Source: DATGPD01 sp041398565
Lineage (GTDB): Bacteria; Planctomycetota; UBA1135; UBA2386
Assembly: GCA_041398565.1 (NCBI GenBank)
Contig: JAWKUN010000003.1
Span: forward strand, 1,488,001-1,552,000
Reading direction: 5' to 3'
Length of the DNA stretch: 64,000 nt
Shown here: piece by piece, positions 50,034 through 64,000 of the stretch
How positions within the stretch are numbered: position 1 is the stretch's first letter
Layout of the letters: each line of letters starts with the position of its first letter
Made by a program: the position numbers and the translations under genes
Notes under the pieces: model-generated
Told to the model about the DNA's origin: nothing
Seen by the model: only the letters and a program-made list of their open reading frames with translations
Database searches by the model: none

Positions 50034-50873
50034 ATGGCCGACAACGAACCGCAGACTCCGGAACCGCAGAGTCCCGACGCCCAGGCCCCCAGTCCGCAGT
50101 CCGCGCGAGAAGGCGCCGGGGCCGAGCCGCAGGCTGCCGCCCGCGATACTGTCGGCGAGCGCGAGAAGAAGAAGCGCAGCAACCGGCCGCCGGCGGGTCC
50201 GAGCCGACGCTACAAGGAGGCGTTGGCCAAGATCGACAAGGCCAAGCTGTACGCGCCCGAGGACGGCTTCAAGCTGCTGAAGAGCCTCAAGGCGGCCAAG
50301 TTCGAGGAGGCCGTGGAGGTCGCCGTGCGCATCGGTATCGACCCCAAGAAGACCGAGCAGCTCGTGCGCGGCTCGGTGAGTCTGCCCAAGGGGATCGGCA
50401 AGAGCGTGACCATCGCCGTGTTCGCCGAGGGCGACAAGGCCAAGGAAGCGCAGGAGGCCGGCGCCGACTTCGTCGGAGGCAAGGACCTCGCCGACAAGAT
50501 CGAGGGTGGCTTCACCTCGTTCGACATGACCATCGCCGCGCCCGACATGATGAAGTTCGTCGGCAAGCTCGGTAAGGTCCTCGGCCCGCAGGGCAAGATG
50601 CCGTCGCCGAAGGCGGGCACCGTCACTCCCGACGTCGGCAAGGCGGTTCGCGAGTTCAAGGCCGGCAAGATCGAGTTCCGCACCGATGCCGGCGCCAACA
50701 TCCACGCAGCCATCGGGCGCAGGTCCTTCTCCGTGGAGGACTTGTCCGCCAACCTGCGGGCGTTCGTCGAGCATCTCAAGACCCTGCGTCCGACGCAGGC
50801 CAAGGGGCAGTTCATCCGGCGCGTCTGCGTCTCGACGACGATGAGCCCGGGCGTCCAGGTCGATCTCAGCTGA
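50034..50873 (+). CDS. rplA: 50S ribosomal protein L1 with N-terminal extension
   Basis: 279 residues; L1 is usually about 230. The L1 fold starts near residue 58 (RRYKEALAKIDKAKLYAPED) and shows the standard motifs RGSVSLPKGIGKSVTIAVFA, FDMTIAAPDMMKFVGKLGKV, LGPQGKMPSPKAGTVT and a C-terminal RRVCVSTTMSPGVQVDLS. Before it is a Pro/Gln/Ala/Glu-rich, low-complexity region of about 45 residues followed by a basic KKKRSNRPP patch. The ATG at 50034 follows rplK directly. A later start cannot be excluded, but no other ATG or good site occurs before the fold. L1 also represses its own operon in other bacteria. Confidence 0.93.
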   Translation: MADNEPQTPEPQSPDAQAPSPQSAREGAGAEPQAAARDTVGEREKKKRSNRPPAGPSRRYKEALAKIDKAKLYAPEDGFKLLKSLKAAKFEEAVEVAVRIGIDPKKTEQLVRGSVSLPKGIGKSVTIAVFAEGDKAKEAQEAGADFVGGKDLADKIEGGFTSFDMTIAAPDMMKFVGKLGKVLGPQGKMPSPKAGTVTPDVGKAVREFKAGKIEFRTDAGANIHAAIGRRSFSVEDLSANLRAFVEHLKTLRPTQAKGQFIRRVCVSTTMSPGVQVDLS

Positions 50874-50886
50874 GGAGGACACAGCA

Positions 50887-51420
50887 ATGCCCAGTGCCAT
50901 CAACGAGCTCCAGGTCGCGGAGCTGAAGAACCAAGTGCAGAGCATGGGCTCGTGCCTCCTCGTCGGCTTCGAGAAGCTGACGGTGGCGCAGGCCGAGGAC
51001 ATCCGCCGCGAGTTCCGCAAGGCGGGCTTCGAGTACCGGGTGGTCAAGAACCGCTTGGCGCGCGTCGCCTTCCGCGAGCACGACTTCGACATCGGCACCA
51101 CCCTCAAGGGCATGTGCGGTGTCGTGTTCGCTCCTGAGGAGCGCGCCATCGAGGCCGCCAAGCTGCTGCGCGAGCACTACAAGAAGCTCAAGGTCAAGGA
51201 GCCGCCGATCAACGTCATCGGCGCCGTCATCGAGGGCGAGGTCATCGGCCGCAAGGGCGCCAAGGGCGTCGCCGACATGGCCGATCGCCAGACGGTGCAG
51301 GCGCAGCTGGCGAGCGTGCTCATCGCGCCGGCGCGCGGCCTGGCGGCCGCCCTCAACGGTCTGGCCAGCGGCATGGCCCGCTGCATCCAGGCCAAGGTCG
51401 ACAAGGAGGGCGGCGCTTGA
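50887..51420 (+). CDS. rplJ: 50S ribosomal protein L10
   Basis: 177 residues, strong GAGGAGG site directly after the rplA stop. Typical L10: VQSMGSCLLVGFEKLTVAQA, FRKAGFEYRVVKNRLARVAF, KLKVKEPPINVIGAVIEGEV and a C-terminal helix that carries L7/L12 dimers. The gap to rplA is only 13 bases, so the long L10-binding leader seen upstream of rplJ in E. coli is not possible here. Confidence 0.95.
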   Translation: MPSAINELQVAELKNQVQSMGSCLLVGFEKLTVAQAEDIRREFRKAGFEYRVVKNRLARVAFREHDFDIGTTLKGMCGVVFAPEERAIEAAKLLREHYKKLKVKEPPINVIGAVIEGEVIGRKGAKGVADMADRQTVQAQLASVLIAPARGLAAALNGLASGMARCIQAKVDKEGGA

Positions 51421-51480
51421 GCCCCGTCCCCGTCCGTTCGCATTCCATTCACTCGACGATCCACACCGGAGGTTCCCGCA

Positions 51481-51879
51481 ATGTCTGAAGCCGAAAACGT
51501 CACTCTCGAGCCTGGCCTCGAAGAGATCTTCCAGAAGCTCAACGGCCTGTCCCTCGGCAACGCTGCCCAACTCGTCAAGGCGATGGAGGCCCGCTGGGGC
51601 GTCTCGGCCGCGGCCCCGGTCGCGGTCGCCGCGGCACCCGCTGCCGCCGCCGCCGAGGTCGAAGAGCAGACCTCGTTCGACGTCATCCTGAAGTCGGGTG
51701 GCGCGAACAAGATCAATGCGATCAAGGTGGTGCGCGAGATCACCGGTCTGGGCCTCAAGGAAGCCAAGGACCTGGTCGACGGTGCGCCGAAGCCGGTCAA
51801 GCAGGGCGTCTCGAAGGACGAGGCCGCCGAGCTCAAGAAGAAGCTCACCGAGGCCGGCGCCGAGGTCGAGGTCAAGTAG
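51481..51879 (+). CDS. rplL: 50S ribosomal protein L7/L12
   Basis: 132 residues with a GGAGG site 8 bases before the ATG. The N-terminal dimerisation part (LEEIFQKLNGLSLGNAAQLV) is joined by an Ala/Val-rich hinge (about 40-60) to the C-terminal factor-binding domain: TSFDVILKSGGANKINAIKV, VREITGLGLKEAKDLVDGAP and KKKLTEAGAEVEVK. It recruits translation GTPases to the ribosome. Confidence 0.97.
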   Translation: MSEAENVTLEPGLEEIFQKLNGLSLGNAAQLVKAMEARWGVSAAAPVAVAAAPAAAAAEVEEQTSFDVILKSGGANKINAIKVVREITGLGLKEAKDLVDGAPKPVKQGVSKDEAAELKKKLTEAGAEVEVK

Positions 51880-51954
51880 TCACGGTCAGTACGGACTCCG
51901 CGGTGGACGGGCGTCGGATCGACGCGCGTCGTCCGTGAACGTACTCCCGAACGG

Positions 51955-52003
51955 AATCGCACTCAGCGGGCCGGGTGACCTCCCGGCTCGGTGCGATTTT
52001 GTC
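51955..52003 (+). terminator. hairpin and T-run between rplL and rpoB (attenuator candidate)
   Basis: Outer stem AATCGCAC/GTGCGATT (51955-51962 with 51991-51998) and inner stem GCCGGG/CCCGGC (51970-51975 with 51982-51987, loop TGACCT), followed directly by TTTTGT. It lies in the 258-base rplL-rpoB gap, where E. coli also has an attenuator. Confidence 0.55.
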
Positions 52004-52137
52004 GTTGCGTCGGGCGGCTCGCCGCCCCTACCCTTCCGCTTGGTCTGCGGTTCAGTTTTTGCAAGACAGCTGGGCGGGGTGCGCTCGCTCCGGCGTCTTG
52101 TCGTCACGCGCGCGCGAGCCAGGATCCGAATCTGAGC

Positions 52138-55848
<3,711 letters not shown>

Positions 55849-55902
55849 GCGCCGCTCGCATCCACCCGAACGCAGAACCCGCACCCCCAGCCCGAGACAA
55901 GT

Positions 55903-60108
<4,206 letters not shown>

Positions 60109-60195
60109 GACGTGCTGTTGCGTTGCGTCGCCTTGTGCCCTCCTCGGGCGTGGCGGGTCGTTCTCGCCGGTACCGCTCGTGACTGAGGGCAAACG

Positions 60196-60801
60196 GTGGT
60201 GCAACGCGCGGCCCACCTGCGTCTGACGTTCCTCGACCTGCTCGAGGTCGGTGGCCGCGGCGTACGCGGGATCGCGCTGGTGACCGACGCGCGGACCGTA
60301 CCGGTCGAGTTGCGCGTCACCGACCCCGTGGTGCCGACTCAGTGGCAGCGTGCGCTCTACGGCGCCGCCTTCGACGACCATGCCGTCCTCGACCTGGTGG
60401 CGCTGCCGCTCGTGCGCGCGCTGCGCGAGGAGAGTGCCATGCTCCTCGTGCGCGCGCCCCGCTTGCTGCGCGTGCAGGAGCGCGTGTCGATGCCGGTTCT
60501 GTGGCTGGGCCGTCAGGACGACCTGGTTCCGATCGCCGACGCGGAGGAGCCGGGCTTCCTGCTGGCCGCGCGCGACAACCGCTTCCCGCCGGTGGTGGCG
60601 CTCGGCTTCCGTGGTCGGCACGAGGAGACGCGTGTGGCCTGTGAGCTCCTGCAACGGGTGCTGCAGCGAAGCGACATCCTCGAGCCCTTCGCTCGCATCC
60701 GCAGTGCCTTCGCGCAGCTCGAGGCCGGCGAAGTGGGTGCCGATGGTGTCCGAGGCCAGGCGGACGTCGAGGCCGACGTGTGGCAACGCGGTCGGACGTG
60801 A
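60196..60801 (+). CDS. unknown protein coupled to a SNF2 helicase
   Basis: 201 residues from GTG 60196. I do not recognise a family. The sequence looks like a folded alpha/beta protein: HLRLTFLDLLEVGGRGVRGI, VLDLVALPLVRALREESAML, ERVSMPVLWLGRQDDLVPIA and PPVVALGFRGRHEETRVACE. No zinc-binding cysteines, signal peptide or membrane segment. Its TGA overlaps the GTG of the SNF2 gene (GTGA at 60798-60801). I infer a partner or specificity subunit of that ATPase. Confidence 0.6.
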   Translation: MVQRAAHLRLTFLDLLEVGGRGVRGIALVTDARTVPVELRVTDPVVPTQWQRALYGAAFDDHAVLDLVALPLVRALREESAMLLVRAPRLLRVQERVSMPVLWLGRQDDLVPIADAEEPGFLLAARDNRFPPVVALGFRGRHEETRVACELLQRVLQRSDILEPFARIRSAFAQLEAGEVGADGVRGQADVEADVWQRGRT

Positions 60802-62462
60802 GCCGAGATCGGCTGCAGCCGCTGGCGCCGCCGGCGATCGGCGACGACCTCCTGTCGCGGGCGCGCTGCAGCCACGACCTGCTCCTGCGACTGTCGGCAC
60901 CGATGGTGCGCGGCAAGCGCTGGCAGACGCCGGAGGTCGGGCCCGCGCCGACGGTGAACGCCGCGCCGCGGCCGTGGCGCCGTGCCTACCGCGAGCATCG
61001 CCTGCCGCGCCGCGTCCTGCGCCAGGTGCTGACGCCCTGGGATCTGTTGCTCCCGGCCCTGCACCCGCCGCTCGAACTCGACACCTCCGCGCACTTCGAC
61101 TTGCCGAGCCAGCTCTACGCCTACCAGGTGGATGGCGTGCGCTTCCTGTGCCAGTCGCACGCCGCTCTGCTGGCCGACGAGATGGGGACCGGCAAGACGG
61201 TGATGGGGACGGTGGCCATGCGCGTCCTGTTCCGGCGCGGGGCGGTGCGCTGTGCGCTCGTCGTCGCGCCGCTGTCGGTGCTGCGCGTCTGGGACAGCCA
61301 CCTGCGCGAGTGGGCTCCCGAGCTCGAGGTCACGGTCGTCCACGGCAGCCAGCGCCGCCGTGCGACCGACTGGCGCTGCCCCGCCCATGTGTACCTGACC
61401 ACGTACGACGTCCTGAGAGCCGACGTGCTGCCGGCGACGCGCGGCGCCGAGCCGAACATGCCGCTGTCACGGCGCGCCACTCTGGACTTGGTGATGCTCG
61501 ACGAGGCGCAGAGCATCAAGAACCCGGAGTCGGGGCGCACCCGCGCCGTGCGCCGCCTCGATCCCAGCTACCGCTGGGCGTTGTCGGGGACGCCGGTGGA
61601 GAATCGTCTCGGCGACCTGCAGAGCATCTTCGCCTTCGTGCAGCCGCGGCTGCTGCCGCGCGACGGCCTGCGTCCGCAGGAGGCCGCTGCGCTCATCGCG
61701 CCGCTGGTGAAGCGGCGCACCAAGGCCGAGGTGATGCGCGACCTGCCGCCGAAGATCCGCCAAGACATCTGGCTCGGTCTCGATGCAGCCCAGCGCGCGG
61801 CCTACGGCGCGGCCGAGGCGGAGGGGCGGGCGGCGCTCGCGTCGCTCGGCGACCGGCTCAGCAAGGTTCACGTCTTCTCCCTCATCACGCAGCTCAAGCT
61901 GATCTGCAACTTCGCCCCCGGTGCCACCGACAGTCCCAAGCTGCGCGCCCTGCTCGAGATGGTCGAGGAGATCCGCAGCAGCGGGCAGAAGGTGCTGGTG
62001 TTCACGCAGTGGGTGCGCGAGGGGATCGACAAGCTGGTGGAACCGCTGCGCCGGTTCGGGGTCGTGCCGTTCGACGCGCGGCTGTCGCGGGAGCAGCGTG
62101 ACGCCGCCATCGAGCGCTTCCGTACCGATCCCGCCGCCGGAGTCTTCCTGGCCACGGTGAAGAGCGCTGGCGTCGGGCTCACCCTCACCGAGGCCAGCTA
62201 CGTCGTGCATTTCGACCATTGGTGGAACCCGGCCTGGATGTGGCAGGCCGAGGACCGCGCTCATCGGCGCGGGCAGACGCAGCCGGTGAACGTGTACTCG
62301 TTGTGGATGGAGGACACGCTCGAGCAGCGCATCCACGCGATCCTGGCCAAGAAGGGGGCCTTGCACGAAGAGGTCGTCGATGGATTGTCGGAGACGGCCA
62401 TCGACGAGCTGATCTCGCTGGACGAGTGGATCACGCTGTTCGGCATGGGCGGGCGGCGGTGA
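60798..62462 (+). CDS. SNF2-family DEAD/DEAH-like helicase
   Basis: 554 residues from GTG 60798, chosen because of the GTGA overlap; GTG 60780 is an alternative. Two RecA-like lobes: motif I DEMGTGKT at about 127-134, motif Ia region LVVAPLSVLRVWDSHLREWA, motif II LVMLDEAQSIKN, motif III WALSGTPVENRLGDL; second lobe with KVLVFTQWVREGIDKLVEPL, LATVKSAGVGLTLTEASYVV (motif V) and AEDRAHRRGQTQPVNVYSLW (motif VI). The N-terminal 100 residues lack a SWIM zinc finger, which bacterial SNF2 proteins often have. Probably a DNA translocase acting on protein-DNA complexes. Confidence 0.9.
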   Translation: MSRDRLQPLAPPAIGDDLLSRARCSHDLLLRLSAPMVRGKRWQTPEVGPAPTVNAAPRPWRRAYREHRLPRRVLRQVLTPWDLLLPALHPPLELDTSAHFDLPSQLYAYQVDGVRFLCQSHAALLADEMGTGKTVMGTVAMRVLFRRGAVRCALVVAPLSVLRVWDSHLREWAPELEVTVVHGSQRRRATDWRCPAHVYLTTYDVLRADVLPATRGAEPNMPLSRRATLDLVMLDEAQSIKNPESGRTRAVRRLDPSYRWALSGTPVENRLGDLQSIFAFVQPRLLPRDGLRPQEAAALIAPLVKRRTKAEVMRDLPPKIRQDIWLGLDAAQRAAYGAAEAEGRAALASLGDRLSKVHVFSLITQLKLICNFAPGATDSPKLRALLEMVEEIRSSGQKVLVFTQWVREGIDKLVEPLRRFGVVPFDARLSREQRDAAIERFRTDPAAGVFLATVKSAGVGLTLTEASYVVHFDHWWNPAWMWQAEDRAHRRGQTQPVNVYSLWMEDTLEQRIHAILAKKGALHEEVVDGLSETAIDELISLDEWITLFGMGGRR

Positions 62463-62586
62463 GGGCCGCGCCGGCGTGCCACGCCCACCGCGGCCGTGCC
62501 TGCCGTCCGGCTCGGTCACGACACGAATTCGCCCTGTTCGCGGCGCACGTTCGTGAATCGTCCGGGCTAGGCTGTGCCCGTCGCAC

Positions 62587-63645
62587 GTGGTCTCCGTCGT
62601 CGTGGTGAACTGGAATGGCGAGCGCTACCTGGGCGACTGTCTGCGTGCCGTGCTGGCGCAGCAGCCACCGCCTGGCGAGGTGATCGTCGCCGACAACCAC
62701 AGCACGGACGCTTCGCGCCACCTCCTGGCCACGGAGTTCCCTGAGGTGACGGTGTTGGACCTCGGCAGCAACCTCGGTCCCGGAGCGGCCCGGAACCGCG
62801 GGGTCTCGGCGGCGCGTCACGACCGCGTGCTGTGCCTCGACAACGACGTGATCCTGCAGCCCGGCGTCCTGGCCGCCCTGGCGTGCGTGCTCGATGCCGA
62901 TCCGCAGACCGCCATGGTGCAGGCGCGCAGCGTCTTGGCTGCCGATCCGTCGGTCGTGCACTACGACGCGGCCGACGTGCACTATCTAGGGCTGCTGGTC
63001 CTGCACAATTGGTACCGGCCGTTGGCCAGCGCCACGCCGATCGACCGCCCGGTGAGCGGCGGCGTCGGCCTCTGCTTCCTGGTGCGCAAGTCGGCCTTCC
63101 TCGACGTCGACGGCTTCAACGAGCCGATGTTCTTCTTCTTCGAGGACAACGACTTCGCTCTGCGTCTGCGCTTGCGCGGGCACCTGGTGCGCGTGGCCGC
63201 CGACGCCGTCGTGCTGCACCGCGGCGGCACCGACGGCCTGTCGATGCGTGGCGAAGGCGCGCGCTACCCCGAGCGTCGCACGTTCCTGCACAGCCGTAAC
63301 CGCTGGATCCTGCTGCTCACCTGCCTGCACTGGCGCACCCTGATCCTGACGTTGCCGGCGCAGCTCGCCTACGGGGTCGTGCACCTGGCCTTCGCCGCCG
63401 GCCAGGGACACTTCCTGGCGTGGTGGCGCGGCAAGCTCGACCTGTGCCGGCGGCTGCCGGACCTCTGGCGGCGACGGCGCGTGGTGCAGTCGCGGCGTCG
63501 GTGTTCCGATCGGTCGCTGCTCGTCGCGGCTCCTTTCACCTTCAACCCGCAGATCGGCCGGCGAGGGCTGGGCGGCCTGGCGCGCCGGCTGATGGACGTC
63601 GCCTTCATCGGTTACTGGCGGTGCGTGGGGTGGGCCTGTGGCTGA
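62587..63645 (+). CDS. GT2-family glycosyltransferase
   Basis: 352 residues from GTG 62587. GT-A fold: VSVVVVNWNGERYLGDCLRA, VIVADNHSTDASRHLL, the metal-binding CLDNDVILQPGVLAAL and the acceptor-side GFNEPMFFFFEDNDFALRLR (ED motif). C-terminal hydrophobic segments (about 235-265) suggest membrane association. This is the rhamnosyltransferase-like GT2 type used in surface polysaccharides. The stop overlaps the next GT2 gene by 8 bases. Confidence 0.88.
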   Translation: MVSVVVVNWNGERYLGDCLRAVLAQQPPPGEVIVADNHSTDASRHLLATEFPEVTVLDLGSNLGPGAARNRGVSAARHDRVLCLDNDVILQPGVLAALACVLDADPQTAMVQARSVLAADPSVVHYDAADVHYLGLLVLHNWYRPLASATPIDRPVSGGVGLCFLVRKSAFLDVDGFNEPMFFFFEDNDFALRLRLRGHLVRVAADAVVLHRGGTDGLSMRGEGARYPERRTFLHSRNRWILLLTCLHWRTLILTLPAQLAYGVVHLAFAAGQGHFLAWWRGKLDLCRRLPDLWRRRRVVQSRRRCSDRSLLVAAPFTFNPQIGRRGLGGLARRLMDVAFIGYWRCVGWACG

Positions 63646-64000
63646 CGCAGCGCCGGAGGTCGTGGCGATCGTCGTCAACTACAAGCTGGCGGCGCGCACA
63701 GTCGACGCCGTGCGCTCGCTGCTGGCTGGCGAGAACGGCGCTGGCGTGGCCGTGTTCGTGCTCGACAACGGCGGCGGTGCAAGACCGGACCCCGAGCTGG
63801 CGGCTCTGCGCAGCGCGCGGGTGCACGTCACCGCCACCGAGGAGAACGTCGGCTACTGCGCTGGCGTCAACCTCGGCTTGGCATGGGCCGCGACCGTCGG
63901 CGCCGAGTTCGTGCTGATGTTGAACAACGACGTCCGCACCTCCGAGACCTTCCTGCCGGCGCTCGTGCGGGTGCTGCGCAACGACCCCGACGTGGCGGCG
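63638..64000 (+). CDS. GT2-family glycosyltransferase (partial, runs off the window)
   Basis: 121 codons visible from GTG 63638. GT2 start: EVVAIVVNYKLAARTVDAVR, VAVFVLDNGGGARPD, ENVGYCAGVNLGLAWAATVG and the metal-binding FVLMLNNDVRTSETFLPALV. The catalytic end lies outside. Together with the previous gene it begins another polysaccharide operon. Confidence 0.85.
   Translation, partial: MADAAPEVVAIVVNYKLAARTVDAVRSLLAGENGAGVAVFVLDNGGGARPDPELAALRSARVHVTATEENVGYCAGVNLGLAWAATVGAEFVLMLNNDVRTSETFLPALVRVLRNDPDVAA

Noticed and set aside
60109..60195. GCCC-TCCTC-GGGC stem after rpoC as a terminator
   Set aside because: Stem of only 4 bp and no T-run.

Overview
This is a very GC-rich bacterial chromosome segment with dense genes, many GTG starts and four-base GTGA stop/start overlaps. 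Several traits point to a Gram-negative-type (diderm) bacterium, most likely of the Planctomycetota. These are a fused SecDF, outer-membrane barrel proteins ending in Phe, many lipoproteins, a Tat-exported Gfo/Idh oxidoreductase, a G.GC.G C-terminal module shared by two secreted proteins, and an EF-Tu whose switch I lacks the usual RGIT signature. The phylum call is an inference from these traits, not a search result. I see no IS element, prophage or CRISPR array.

Layout. 1-4309: end of a PDZ protein, then a minus-strand glycosyltransferase operon that includes a GT2-GT4 fusion. 4778-6403: HEAT-repeat protein. 6429-13527 (minus): hflX, nadB, secDF, rplS and trmD in one direction. 13600-14651 (plus): riboflavin synthase coupled to a flavin-fold protein. 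14675-23168: cell-envelope genes (AI-2E-type permease, S41 peptidase-like lipoprotein, Omp85-type barrel, CelD-type acetyltransferase, lipoprotein, barrel protein, EEP-family protein). 22689-28100 (minus): a six-gene Mla-type lipid-transport operon headed by a lipoprotein built of about 20-residue LWPF repeats, followed by mlaE, mlaF, mlaD, a FabG-type reductase and a hotdog thioesterase. 28528-31376: two coupled lipoproteins, an InaA/WaaP-type kinase and a HU-type DNA-binding protein. 31414-41007: Cys/Met PLP enzyme, a frameshifted trypsin-like protease, a small membrane protein, tex, a secreted beta-rich protein and a Tat-exported oxidoreductase. A dispersed palindromic repeat sits at gene 3' ends between 32.5 and 37.3 kb. 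41100-46461: lipoprotein with the shared C-terminal module, a MutS2 lacking Smr, a REC-only response regulator and aroC.

46581-60108 is the translation/transcription core: a promoter, then tRNA-Thr(UGU), tRNA-Tyr(GUA), tRNA-Gly(UCC), tRNA-Thr(GGU), tuf, tRNA-Trp(CCA), secE, nusG, rplK, rplA, rplJ, rplL, rpoB and rpoC, with structured leaders before rplK and rpoB. 60196-62462 holds an unknown gene coupled to a SNF2 helicase. The window ends in two GT2 glycosyltransferases, so surface-polysaccharide genes occur at both ends.

The strongest leads are the LWPF-repeat lipoprotein coupled to the Mla transporter, the palindromic 3'-end repeat family, the divergent EF-Tu, the C-terminal module shared by two exported proteins, the Smr-less MutS2 and the unknown partner of the SNF2 helicase.
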